Shown here: piece by piece, positions 43,640 to 52,553 of the stretch
Layout of the letters: every line of letters starts with the position of its first letter
Position numbering within the stretch: the stretch's first letter is position 1
DNA from: Polynucleobacter sp. AP-Melu-500A-A1
Lineage (GTDB): Bacteria; Pseudomonadota; Gammaproteobacteria; Burkholderiales; Burkholderiaceae
Length of the DNA: 64,000 nt
Direction: 5' to 3'
Assembly: GCF_018882125.1 (NCBI RefSeq)
Contig: NZ_JACVOZ010000003.1
Coordinates: 434,001-498,000 of the forward strand
Position numbers and translations under genes: made by a program
The notes under the pieces: generated by a model
The model's database searches: none
What the model was told of the DNA's origin: nothing
What the model saw: the letters and a program-made list of their open reading frames with translations, nothing else

Positions 43640-44569
43640 ATGATCCCCGTCAATTCGGTGCTACAGGTCGGCTATTTCCCTGAAATTATGCAGGCAGAAA
43701 TTGATCGACGCTTTCAGCCAACCCCCCATCTAGATCCGACTGCCGCTCTACCTGCAGGAAACTTTGAGGCCATCCTCATTCGCTCAAATACTAAATTGCC
43801 CACATCCTTGGTGAAGCAGTTGCCCAGCGTTCGGATGGTGGCGACGTGTGGAGTTGGATATGACAATCTCCCCCTGGACTATCTCAAAGAACGCGGCATC
43901 AAGGCAAGCAATACCCCAGGAGTCCTTAATGATGCGGTATGTGAATTGGCCATTGGGATGATGTTTGGGCTGCTGCGGCGTATTCCCCAAGCCCAGGACT
44001 TTGTTAAAAGCGCTGCATGGTCAAAAGGCTTATTCCAGCTCACCACCACCTTGGCAGGCAAACGCGTTGGGATTGCCGGCATGGGCCGAATTGGCCAGGA
44101 CTTAGCTGATCGTCTTTTACCTTTTAAGGTGGAGATTGCCTACAGCGGCCCGAACCCAAAAGATTTGCCCTATACCTACTTCAACAAAGTCAAAGATTTA
44201 GCAGCAGCTTCTGATGTCGTGTTTCTGGCCTGTCCAGCCACGCCTGATACGGAGAAAATGCTCAATGCGGAGGTATTAGAGGCGCTTGGGCCTAGCGGAT
44301 ACTTAATTAATATTGCACGTGGTAGTGTTGTAGATGAAACCGCTCTTTTATATGCACTGCAACATAAAAAGATTGCTGGCGCGGCCTTAGATGTCTTTGA
44401 GAATGAGCCTAATCCCAACCCTGCCTTTTTAAAACTAGATAATGTTCTATTAACGCCACATATTGGTAGTGCAACCACCGAAACACGAATAGCAATGACC
44501 AATTTAGCAGTAGATAATTTAGAAGCTTTTTTTAACCAGCAGCCCCTTCTTACAGAAGTTAAAAATTAA
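43640..44569 (+). CDS. 2-hydroxyacid dehydrogenase (GhrB/GyaR-like)
   Basis: A 309-residue enzyme. NAD motif VGIAGMGRIGQDLADRL near 143, Arg in INIARGSVVDE, Glu in VFENEPNPNP, and His in LTPHIGSAT. It likely reduces a 2-keto acid such as hydroxypyruvate or glyoxylate. It is first of a four-gene plus-strand cluster with a DapA-family lyase and a TAXI-TRAP transporter. Confidence 0.92.
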   Translation: MIPVNSVLQVGYFPEIMQAEIDRRFQPTPHLDPTAALPAGNFEAILIRSNTKLPTSLVKQLPSVRMVATCGVGYDNLPLDYLKERGIKASNTPGVLNDAVCELAIGMMFGLLRRIPQAQDFVKSAAWSKGLFQLTTTLAGKRVGIAGMGRIGQDLADRLLPFKVEIAYSGPNPKDLPYTYFNKVKDLAAASDVVFLACPATPDTEKMLNAEVLEALGPSGYLINIARGSVVDETALLYALQHKKIAGAALDVFENEPNPNPAFLKLDNVLLTPHIGSATTETRIAMTNLAVDNLEAFFNQQPLLTEVKN

Positions 44570-44581
44570 ATCGGAGCACGT

Positions 44582-45508
44582 ATGACTATCACCCTACATC
44601 CATCCACATTGCCCGCAGTGCTATCACCTGTTCTAACACCATTCAAAGCAGATGGTAGTCCTGATGCGCAGAAATTGTTAAAGCAATGTAAATGGTTAGA
44701 AGCCAGTGGCGTTGGTCAAGCTATCTTTGGAACAAATTCTGAAGCGAACTCCATATCTGATCCACAAAAGATGAGCACTTTGACTGCTCTGATTGAAGGT
44801 GGTTTAAACCCAGAACATATGATGCCTGGCACAGGCGCTACCTCTATCGACGCAACTGTAACGATGACACGTCATGCAGTAGCACATCATTGTGCAGGCG
44901 TTCTTATGCTGCCTCCTTTTTACTATAAAGACATTTCTGATGATGGCCTATTTGCTTACTTCTCAGAGGTGATTCAAAAGGTTGGTAGTGCTGCCTTGCA
45001 AATTTATATCTACAACATTCCTCCTGTATCTAAAATTACCTTAAGCCTGTCACTGCTTGAGCGCTTAGCCAAGGAGTACCCAAAGACCGTGGTTGGTATG
45101 AAAGATAGTTCTGGTGACTGGTCTTACACAGAATCTGTTATTAAATTGCTAGCCCCTACAGGCTTTCGCGTATATGCCGGTAGCGAAGTATTTCTGATGC
45201 GTACTTTACGTGCAGGCGGTGTTGGCTGCATCTCTGCGACTGCGAACATTAATCCAAAAGAAATAGCTGATCTAGCAGCCCATTGGAGAGAATCGAACGC
45301 TGACGAACGTCAAGCAGCAATGGATAAGCTGCGCGCCATTTTTGCGCAATACCAAATGATTGCTGGCATGAAGATCGCCGTTGCACATTACAGCAAAGAT
45401 CCAGAATGGTTGAGAGTTCTTCCGCCACTCATGCAATTAACTGCAGAGCAACAAGCAAAACTTTTAAGCGAATTACAAAAAGCCAATTTTTCTATGCCAG
45501 GCCTTTAA
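44582..45508 (+). CDS. DapA/DHDPS-family aldolase or dehydratase
   Basis: A 308-residue class I lyase. Tyr in IYIYNIPPVSK near 140 and the Schiff-base Lys in VVGMKDSSGDWSY near 170 are the expected active site. The GTNSEANSIS segment replaces the usual GTTGE. In this cluster it is more likely an enzyme of sugar-acid or hydroxyacid breakdown than lysine synthesis. It starts 12 bases after the preceding dehydrogenase gene. Confidence 0.9.
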   Translation: MTITLHPSTLPAVLSPVLTPFKADGSPDAQKLLKQCKWLEASGVGQAIFGTNSEANSISDPQKMSTLTALIEGGLNPEHMMPGTGATSIDATVTMTRHAVAHHCAGVLMLPPFYYKDISDDGLFAYFSEVIQKVGSAALQIYIYNIPPVSKITLSLSLLERLAKEYPKTVVGMKDSSGDWSYTESVIKLLAPTGFRVYAGSEVFLMRTLRAGGVGCISATANINPKEIADLAAHWRESNADERQAAMDKLRAIFAQYQMIAGMKIAVAHYSKDPEWLRVLPPLMQLTAEQQAKLLSELQKANFSMPGL

Positions 45509-45532
45509 TTACTAAATTAATAGGAAACAATC

Positions 45533-46483
45533 ATGAAATTACTTAAGATCATTGCCCTCTCACTGAGTTTTTTCTGGGTAGGTGCACAGGCTCAAAATAT
45601 TTCCATTGCAACGGGTGGAACTGGTGGTGTTTATTACCCTATGGGTGGCGGTCTTGCTGCCATGCTCTCCAGCAAAGTACCAGGTATGTCAGCTACAGCG
45701 GAAGTCACTGGTGGTTCTGTAGATAACTTAAAGTTAATTGGTACCGGCAAACCCTATGTGGCTTTCTCGATGGCTGATGCTGCCAAAGACGCGTCAGTGG
45801 GCGACGATAAATTTAAAGATAAGCCAGTAGATTTGCGCACCTTGCTAATACTGTATCCAAACCTCATGCATGTTGCCACTGTTGAATCAACCGGCATTAA
45901 ATCGATGAAGGATTTAAAAGGCAAACGCATTAGTACCGGCGCCCCAGGAAGTGCTACTGAAGTGATGGCATTTCGCTTGCTAGAGGCTGCAGGTCTTGAT
46001 AAAGATAAAGATGTGAAGCGTGAGCGCTTAAGTGTTGCCGAATCTGTCAACGCTGTTAAAGATCGCAAGATCGATGCTTTCTTCTGGGTAGGCGGTTTGC
46101 CAACTGCAGCAGTGACGGATCTTGCTAATAGCCCCGGCATGAAAATTGTGATGGTAGATACGAATGCTGAAGTGCCTGCCATGAATAAAAAATATGGCAA
46201 CCTTTACTTCCCAACGGTGATCCCCAAAGCAACCTATAGTGGCATGGCAAAGGACAACAAGGTAGCAGCTGTAGCAAATATATTAGTTGTCAATGCCAAT
46301 ATGTCCAATGAGGATGCCTACAAAATCGTCAAGGCCATTTTTGACAATCAACTTGATCTTGTCCGCTCACATGCTGAGTACATCAATATCAAATTAGAAA
46401 ACCAAAAAGCCAATGCAACGCCAGTTGCTTATCATCCAGGTGCAATGAAGTACTTTAAAGAGAAAAATATAAAAGTGAACTAG
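45533..46483 (+). CDS. TAXI-family TRAP transporter receptor
   Basis: A 316-residue periplasmic receptor. Signal peptide to about residue 20 (FFWVGAQAQ). TAXI motif ISIATGGTGGVYYPMGGGLAA and later RISTGAPGSATEVMAFRLLE. It delivers a carboxylate to the fused TRAP permease encoded 86 bases downstream, although a terminator lies between. Confidence 0.92.
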   Translation: MKLLKIIALSLSFFWVGAQAQNISIATGGTGGVYYPMGGGLAAMLSSKVPGMSATAEVTGGSVDNLKLIGTGKPYVAFSMADAAKDASVGDDKFKDKPVDLRTLLILYPNLMHVATVESTGIKSMKDLKGKRISTGAPGSATEVMAFRLLEAAGLDKDKDVKRERLSVAESVNAVKDRKIDAFFWVGGLPTAAVTDLANSPGMKIVMVDTNAEVPAMNKKYGNLYFPTVIPKATYSGMAKDNKVAAVANILVVNANMSNEDAYKIVKAIFDNQLDLVRSHAEYINIKLENQKANATPVAYHPGAMKYFKEKNIKVN

Positions 46484-46498
46484 TTTTTACCAAACCAA

Positions 46499-46526
46499 GG
46501 GGGTGAGTTAATCTCACCCCTTTTTG
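46499..46526 (+). terminator. Terminator between TAXI receptor and TRAP permease genes
   Basis: GGGGTGAG (from 46500) pairs with CTCACCCC (46513-46520) around TTAAT, followed by TTTTT. Its position inside the operon suggests partial termination, giving more receptor than permease. Confidence 0.85.
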
Positions 46527-46569
46527 CTTTACTGCTGTCATAAAGAGAAAAAGATACATAGGCCAAAAG

Positions 46570-48585
46570 ATGAGTCAAAACATAATCGACAATGAAACCC
46601 AGGAGAAACTAGACGCCTTCATCAAACAGGAAGAAGGGGACTCAAATGACTATAAAGGTCTACTGGCAAAGTTCATCACCCTAGTAGCAGTCGGAATGTC
46701 TTTGTTTCATTTATATGCAGCGTATTCTATTGTTCCCACCCAACAACTTCGTGTGATACACGTTGGACTTGTCTTATTCCTGGTCTTCTTGAGTTTTCCC
46801 ATTACTGCACGTTTCAAAAACCGCTTAATGTTGTGGGATGTCCTCTTTGCTATTGGATCGGTTGCAATCGCTTATTACATCCTCAGTGGAGGCGACGATT
46901 TTTCTGACCGCAATACTGCGCCTAACCCCACTGATGTCATAGTTGGCATTAGTTTGATCCTCTTAATTCTGGAGAGTGTCAGAAGAACCAACGGCATGGT
47001 ACTGGTTACCGTTACCGTTCTCTTCTTGTTATATGCATTATTTGGAAACTATCTTCCTGCTCCTTGGACGCACAAAGGATATGACCTAGATCGCTTAGTG
47101 GGTTATATGTATATGACGCTTGAGGGCATCTACGGTACTGCTGTGGACGTTTCTGCCACGCTGATTATTCTGTTCACCATCTTTGGCGCCTTCCTGCAAT
47201 TTACTGGCGCTGGAAAATTCTTCATCGACTTCTCCTTTGCAGCGATGGGCGGTAAATCGTCTGGGGTTGGTAGAACGATTGTGCTGTCTTCATTCCTGAT
47301 GGGTGGCCCATCTGGTTCAGGGGTAGCCACCACAGTGACTGTAGGATCTGTAGCAGCCCCCATGCTAGAAAAAGTAGGCTATGAAAAAAATGCTGCTGGG
47401 GGTCTCTTAGCTGCTGGTGGACTTGGCGCCATTATCTCTCCGCCGGTATTAGGCGCAGCAGCATTCTTGATTGCCGACTTCCTCAAAATCTCTTATTTGG
47501 ATGTTTTGCTGATGGCAACCATCCCGACTATTTTGTTCTACCTTGGCTTGTTTGTCATGGTGGAGATCGATGTTCGTAAATATGGCATGAAGCATATTCA
47601 TTTTGAATCCGCAGAGAGCGCTTGGCAGCTAACCAAAAAATATTGGTTTCATTTCTTCTCACTGATCTCGATCGTCGTATTTATGATGTTTGGCTTCTCA
47701 CCGGTGATGTCCGTATTCTGGGCCACGGTTGTTTCGGCCTTCTCGAGCATGCTGCGCAAAGATACGGCCATCATTCCTTGGGCTTGGTTTCAAGGTAAAG
47801 AGCCCATTCTTTCTGGGCTCTATAACTCCAATCTCACCAAGGCCTTGGCTTCGGGCTCTACTGGTGTGTTGGCGATTGCCGCAACGTGTGCAGGCGCAGG
47901 TTTGATCGTAGGAACAGTGACGCTGACTGGCCTAGGTCTTAAATTTAGCTCCATCGTGATTCAGTATGCAGGTGGTTCTTTATTGCTTACTGCAATCTTT
48001 ACTGCCTTGATTGTATGGATCGTAGGCCTTGCAGTCCCTGTAACTGCCTCTTATATTATTTGCGCAGTGATTGCAGCGCCAGCCTTAATCAACTTAGGCG
48101 TTCCTGCATTTGCAGCCCATATGTTTATTTTCTATTACGCAGTTCTTTCAGAGGTCTCACCTCCAACGGCTCTTTCACCATTTGCTGCAGCGGCGATTTG
48201 TAAAGGCAATCCTTATAAAACGACCTTGCAAACGTGGAAGTATGTTGCTCCAGCTATTTTGGTGCCATTCATGTTCGTACTGGATAAATCTGGTGTCAGC
48301 TTATTGCTGATGGGTTCTACCAATGCACTTGAACAAGCAGATTGGATGCAGATTGCCTGGATCTCCTTTACTGCGGTAGTCGGCATCATTTGTTTAGCCG
48401 GTGGACTACAAGGTTGGTTTATTGAAAAAACCAAAATATTTGAACGCGTCATTATGGTGATCTCTGGAGTTGCCTTAGCCTATCCATCTACTGAAGCAGA
48501 CTTAATTGGCTTCGTAGGTTTTGGCTTGGTTCTAGTGACGCAAACGATTACCCATTTCAAACTGAATCCACGATCCTCGACCTAA
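46570..48585 (+). CDS. TRAP transporter, fused small and large permease subunits
   Basis: A 671-residue protein with about 16 or more membrane segments. The N-terminal 4-helix part is DctQ-like; the rest is DctM-like with GGPSGSGVATTVTVGSVAAP and GGLGAIISPPVLGAAAFLIA, the typical sodium-dependent TRAP large subunit motifs. Such fusions are standard for TAXI systems. It imports the substrate bound by the receptor upstream. Confidence 0.93.
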   Translation: MSQNIIDNETQEKLDAFIKQEEGDSNDYKGLLAKFITLVAVGMSLFHLYAAYSIVPTQQLRVIHVGLVLFLVFLSFPITARFKNRLMLWDVLFAIGSVAIAYYILSGGDDFSDRNTAPNPTDVIVGISLILLILESVRRTNGMVLVTVTVLFLLYALFGNYLPAPWTHKGYDLDRLVGYMYMTLEGIYGTAVDVSATLIILFTIFGAFLQFTGAGKFFIDFSFAAMGGKSSGVGRTIVLSSFLMGGPSGSGVATTVTVGSVAAPMLEKVGYEKNAAGGLLAAGGLGAIISPPVLGAAAFLIADFLKISYLDVLLMATIPTILFYLGLFVMVEIDVRKYGMKHIHFESAESAWQLTKKYWFHFFSLISIVVFMMFGFSPVMSVFWATVVSAFSSMLRKDTAIIPWAWFQGKEPILSGLYNSNLTKALASGSTGVLAIAATCAGAGLIVGTVTLTGLGLKFSSIVIQYAGGSLLLTAIFTALIVWIVGLAVPVTASYIICAVIAAPALINLGVPAFAAHMFIFYYAVLSEVSPPTALSPFAAAAICKGNPYKTTLQTWKYVAPAILVPFMFVLDKSGVSLLLMGSTNALEQADWMQIAWISFTAVVGIICLAGGLQGWFIEKTKIFERVIMVISGVALAYPSTEADLIGFVGFGLVLVTQTITHFKLNPRSST

Positions 48586-48598
48586 TTTGAATCTAACA

Positions 48599-48630
48599 AC
48601 AATCAAGCCCGCAGATGCGGGCTTGATTGT
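48599..48630. terminator. Bidirectional terminator
   Basis: ACAATCAAGCCCGC (48599-48612) and GCGGGCTTGATTGT (48617-48630) pair perfectly over 14 bases around AGAT. It lies between the convergent TRAP permease and enolase-superfamily genes. Confidence 0.9.
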
Positions 48631-48658
48631 TTAAGCGAGGATACCTGCCAAATATTAT

Positions 48659-49792
48659 TTAACTGATTTTTGTCCAGGCCGCTTTACCAGCATACATTTT
48701 GATTTCAGCTTCATCAAACTCAAAACCAAGACCTGGTGTTTGATGCAAGATTAAATCGCCGTTCTTAAAAGTAAGTTGCTTATTGATCAGTCTTCGAAAA
48801 TTTAAGACCTGATCATCCAAAAAGAATTCTACAAAGCGTGCATTGGGTGTTGCTGCTACTAATGGTGCATGTAGATCATGCATCCAATGTGGGCAAACAG
48901 TGATTCCTTTTAGATCAGCATAGGCAGAGATACGACGCCACTCAGTAATACCCCCACAGACTGCTGCATCTGATTGCAAAATAGCGGCGCCGCCAGCATC
49001 AATCAGCTCTCTAAAACGCCAGCGTCCCGCTTCCATTTCTCCGGTAGCAACATTGATGGAGGTTTGACGAGCTAGCGCAGCATGTAAATCAATGGCATCC
49101 GGAGAGAAAGGCTCCTCAATCCAATAGGGGTTATAAGCTTCAAAGCGGCGAACATATTCCAAAGCGGTAGGTAAATCACGCCAGGCATTATTAGCATCTA
49201 GCATCAATAAAATATCTTCGCCAATAGCCTTGCGAGCTGCCTTTACCCTTGCCTCTTCTTCTGAAGGCGACAAGCGGCCTACTTTCATTTTGACGGCTTT
49301 AAAACCCTGCTTAACATAGGTCTCCATTTCTTTGCCTAGTTTGGCAGGGGTCTTTCCATCAAGGTAGTAGCCGCCGCTCGCATATGCTGAAACACGATCA
49401 TCAACAACTGCGCCCAAATAGTGATGCATCGGTAAGCCTACTGAGCGCGCATTTAAATCCCATAAAGCTGTATCCAAAATAGATATAGCCCTCATCACCG
49501 CGCCCGCGCGTCCTTGCAAGATGGATTCGTTATACATCTCCATCCATAACCCTTCACTACGATGGCTATTCTGACCAATCAGTTTGGGTGCTAATAATTG
49601 CTCAACAGCGATCTTGGCAATATCTCCACCAGCACTGCCAACATAACAAAAACCAATGCCCTCATTCCCATCCTTACCCCGCACTTTGACTATGCAATAG
49701 TGGCGCTCCGATACGGTACGAGTAGAAAATGAAGTGACCTTATCTAAAGGCACTGCTACCGAAGCAACTTGAACGGACTCAATAATGGGCAT
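48659..49792 (-). CDS. Mandelate racemase/muconate lactonizing enzyme (enolase superfamily)
   Basis: A 377-residue sugar-acid dehydratase or racemase. The general-base Lys is in KAVKMKVG near residue 165, metal ligands in LMLDANNAW and YWIEEPF and in NVATGEMEAG, and a His in CPHWMHDLH acts as the other base. It is probably a dehydratase in the same catabolic route as the convergent DapA and dehydrogenase genes; the exact acid sugar is unknown. Confidence 0.92.
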   Translation of the reverse strand: MPIIESVQVASVAVPLDKVTSFSTRTVSERHYCIVKVRGKDGNEGIGFCYVGSAGGDIAKIAVEQLLAPKLIGQNSHRSEGLWMEMYNESILQGRAGAVMRAISILDTALWDLNARSVGLPMHHYLGAVVDDRVSAYASGGYYLDGKTPAKLGKEMETYVKQGFKAVKMKVGRLSPSEEEARVKAARKAIGEDILLMLDANNAWRDLPTALEYVRRFEAYNPYWIEEPFSPDAIDLHAALARQTSINVATGEMEAGRWRFRELIDAGGAAILQSDAAVCGGITEWRRISAYADLKGITVCPHWMHDLHAPLVAATPNARFVEFFLDDQVLNFRRLINKQLTFKNGDLILHQTPGLGFEFDEAEIKMYAGKAAWTKIS

Positions 49793-49970
49793 CTGAACTC
49801 CTTAAACAAAAAAATATTGTATCGATTATTTGCTTTTTGAGAGGGGGTTCCAATAGGACTTCACAGGGCAGAACAAGTCATTTTTGGCATTTACACATTC
49901 CGAGAGCGATATTTGCTGCACCACAACAAAAATATGAGGGCTTAGCCTCACAGTATTAGATAATGACGCT

Positions 49971-51407
49971 GTGAATAAAAAAGTATCTCAAGGCATCGGG
50001 GCTTCTCATTGGGTGCTCCCCATCTGTAGTTGCGCACTTGCAATTCTGATGCTAGTGCTAGCGCCTACAGCACAGGCGCAAACCAAACAAAATCAAAAAG
50101 CGTCTTCGACCACTCAAAAAGTCATCATTCAAAGCACAGGTCAGCGTAGCTTTAAAGACAATGCCTCCAATAATGGAATGAAGTCGAATACCCTAAATCC
50201 CGCCCTGTTCCAACGCAGAGATCCAGATGAACTCGTGCTGGATAGCGCAGGCAATCTAGACTACCGCATCAGTCAAGGCTGCATCAGAAGAAGTTTGAAT
50301 GAAGATAGCCTACCAGCAAATATCGGGATTGATAATCGCGCTTTTTCTGAATTCTTTAAAACGCAAACTAAAACCTTCTTTGATCGCATGCGAGGTGAAT
50401 GCATTCCCTATGCGGTTGCATTTGGTAACCGCAATCGCTTCGATTCTCTCAGCATTATGAATGGCCCTATTCAAGATGCCAGAACTGAAGTTTGGACATT
50501 TACGCCTTCAGCCTTTGGTGGCTTTTTAGTGCAGCAAGATTATTTAAGAAATGAATCTCAAAATCTTTCGGAGATTCGTCTACCGTTGCGGGAGGTTTTA
50601 TATGACCCTACTAAAGTGGCTGATACATTACCCATGGAATTAGTTTGGGAATTGAACTCCCTCATCAAGCAAATTTATCCCGAAGACAATAGCTCGCTCG
50701 AAAATACCAATAGCGTAGTTCGAATCATTGTTGACTTTGGCGATCGCGAGCGTTGGGCCCAAATCTGGGCTGTTGAAATTATTGATCCTACCAATAAAGA
50801 AGTTTTTGCAAGTGCGTATTGGGTTGAGCGTAATGATATTCCGGGCGGCTTCTTTACCGGCAGTGGTGAGTCACTCGAGAGATCTTTCTGGACTAACCCT
50901 CTAAGCTATCGCCGTATTTCCCGCGGCGTAGGAAGTGTCAGGGCATCCTCTGGTAAACGTACTAGTAGCAAAACACCTACTACCCAAGCTGCACCGCCTA
51001 AACCACGCTACCGCACCCATATGGGAATCGACTATGCAGCGCCAACGGGCACACCCGTATTTAGCGTAGCAAATGGCAAGGTAGTTCATCTAGGTTTTAA
51101 TGGCGCCTTTGGTAACTTAATCGTTTTAGAGCACCCTGGAAATTACCATACCTACTATGCGCACTTAAGTAACTACAACGTCGAATTAGAGCTGGGTAAT
51201 GAAGTGCGTCGGGGTTTGGAGATTGGCTACGTTGGATCGACTGGAAGATCGACTGGACCACACCTACATTTTGAATTAAGAAAGAATGGTATTTATGTAG
51301 ACCCCTATGGCACTAAGACGCAACTCGATCTATGGTCTATGCGTGATAACGAGAGTGGTCAACTCACCCGAGAAATCTTACTGCTTGGAAGTCCGATTAA
51401 AAATTAA
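49971..51407 (+). CDS. M23-family peptidase (LytM domain)
   Basis: A 478-residue exported cell-wall endopeptidase. Start is GTG at 49971; signal peptide ends near TAQAQ (residue 38). The LytM/M23 domain occupies about 345-450 with HMGIDYAAPTGTPVFSVANG and TGPHLHFELRKNGIYVDP, giving the His-Asp and HxH zinc ligands. A long N-terminal region of about 300 residues is unrecognised. Terminator directly downstream. Confidence 0.93.
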   Translation: MNKKVSQGIGASHWVLPICSCALAILMLVLAPTAQAQTKQNQKASSTTQKVIIQSTGQRSFKDNASNNGMKSNTLNPALFQRRDPDELVLDSAGNLDYRISQGCIRRSLNEDSLPANIGIDNRAFSEFFKTQTKTFFDRMRGECIPYAVAFGNRNRFDSLSIMNGPIQDARTEVWTFTPSAFGGFLVQQDYLRNESQNLSEIRLPLREVLYDPTKVADTLPMELVWELNSLIKQIYPEDNSSLENTNSVVRIIVDFGDRERWAQIWAVEIIDPTNKEVFASAYWVERNDIPGGFFTGSGESLERSFWTNPLSYRRISRGVGSVRASSGKRTSSKTPTTQAAPPKPRYRTHMGIDYAAPTGTPVFSVANGKVVHLGFNGAFGNLIVLEHPGNYHTYYAHLSNYNVELELGNEVRRGLEIGYVGSTGRSTGPHLHFELRKNGIYVDPYGTKTQLDLWSMRDNESGQLTREILLLGSPIKN

Positions 51408-51432
51408 AAAAGGGTCGCAAGGACCCTTTTTT
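51406..51432 (+). terminator. Terminator after M23 peptidase gene
   Basis: AAAAGGGTC pairs with GACCCTTTT (GGGTC 51412-51416, GACCC 51422-51426) around GCAAG, followed by TTTTTT. Confidence 0.9.
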
Positions 51433-51450
51433 GATTGAAGCAACTATACC

Positions 51451-51891
51451 TTATGCAAGTACCAATACGGGTATGCCTGCATGCACAATGACTTCATGTG
51501 TCTCGCTACCAAGCAACATGCCTTTAATACCGGTACGCTTGTGTGAGGCCATCACAATCACATCAGCCTTCGCTTTCTTGGCTGCATCCAAAATGCCTGC
51601 TGACAAATTAGAATTTGCAATCTGAAGGGTTTTTGCTTTGATGCCTGCACCAAGCGCTGTAGCTGCATTTTTAAATACGTCTTGAGCATAAGCATCACAA
51701 GCTTGCTTATGTTCTTTTTGAGAAACGCCATAGCCCATGCTGCTATCGGAATACACCGTTGGCGGCATTGGATCGGATACATAGACCAAGGTTATTGCAG
51801 CTTTATCTGCATTCACTAACTGGGCCACTTTCTTGAGGCCTTTTTTACTGACGTCCGAGCCATCCACAGGCACTAATAAATGCTTAAACAT
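51451..51891 (-). CDS. Universal stress protein, UspA family
   Basis: A 146-residue cytoplasmic protein. N-terminal KHLLVPVDGSDVSKKGLKK and C-terminal GMLLGSETHEVIVHAGIPVL provide the ATP-binding G-x2-G-x9-G-type motif. UspA proteins respond to starvation or stress. It is convergent with the M23 gene. Confidence 0.92.
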   Translation of the reverse strand: MFKHLLVPVDGSDVSKKGLKKVAQLVNADKAAITLVYVSDPMPPTVYSDSSMGYGVSQKEHKQACDAYAQDVFKNAATALGAGIKAKTLQIANSNLSAGILDAAKKAKADVIVMASHKRTGIKGMLLGSETHEVIVHAGIPVLVLA

Positions 51892-51979
51892 ATCAACTCC
51901 TTTTAAATTGAACTACTAATTCATTCTTTCCATCATAATGCTTATTATTGACCTATTAAAGCTGAAAAGGATAAGTTAA

Positions 51980-52381
51980 ATGCTCAAGTATTTTGGTATC
52001 TATCTTTCGTTTCTCATAATGCTCATTGCCATTGATTTGACTTGGCTGCTAGGCGTTGCCAAGAACCTCTACCAACAAGAGATGGGCAGCTTGATGTCAA
52101 GTGAGCCTAAACTCATGGCGGGCCTAGCTTTCTACCTCTTATATGCCCTGGGGGTCACTATTTTTGTGATTGTTCCTGCCCTATCAAAACAATCATGGTT
52201 ATATGCAGTGCAATATGGGGCATTATTTGGTCTCTTTTGTTACATGACCTATGACCTCACTGGTCTGGCCGTTATTCGAGACTTCCCTACCCGCCTCGCC
52301 TTAATTGATATCGCCTGGGGGACTACCGTAACCGCTCTTACAGCCGGCTTTGCATACTGGGTAGGCAATCGACTCTCTTAA
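51980..52381 (+). CDS. DUF2177 family membrane protein
   Basis: A 133-residue protein with four membrane segments (YLSFLIMLIAIDLTWLLGVA, AFYLLYALGVTIFVIV, and others) and the DUF2177 motif YGALFGLFCYMTYDLTGLAV, ending IDIAWGTTVTALTAGFAYW. Function unknown. It converges with the metal-binding-domain gene, overlapping by 44 bases. Confidence 0.85.
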   Translation: MLKYFGIYLSFLIMLIAIDLTWLLGVAKNLYQQEMGSLMSSEPKLMAGLAFYLLYALGVTIFVIVPALSKQSWLYAVQYGALFGLFCYMTYDLTGLAVIRDFPTRLALIDIAWGTTVTALTAGFAYWVGNRLS

Positions 52382-52553
52382 TTTGCTCCCTTCTTGCGTA
52401 AAACACCTCCAGCCCCTCACCATGAATGGTTTGGGCAATAGCCATACAGCCAGGACAGCAAAATGAGCGTATGACTCCACCCAAATTTGCCTCAATGAGC
52501 TCACCAGGAAGAATAGTGCTCGAACAGTGGTAACAGGTAAGACCCTGAGTCAT
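52338..52553 (-). CDS. Orphan P-type ATPase metal-binding domain (FixI/CcoI N-terminal-like)
   Basis: A 71-residue protein equal to the N-terminal metal-binding region of copper-exporting FixI/CcoI ATPases (PF12156-like): LTCYHCSSTILPGE, then SFCCPGCMAIAQTIHGEGLE and a VFYARRE segment. In an intact ATPase several hundred residues would follow; here the frame ends within the antisense of the next gene. Its ATG overlaps the MFS stop as ATGA, so it is cotranscribed. It may be a truncated remnant or a free-standing metal chaperone. Confidence 0.75.
   Translation of the reverse strand: MTQGLTCYHCSSTILPGELIEANLGGVIRSFCCPGCMAIAQTIHGEGLEVFYARREQIKRVDCLPSMQSRL

Noticed and set aside
48599..48630. Palindromic operator between the TRAP permease and enolase-superfamily genes
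   Set aside because: The genes converge, so a bidirectional terminator is the simpler reading.
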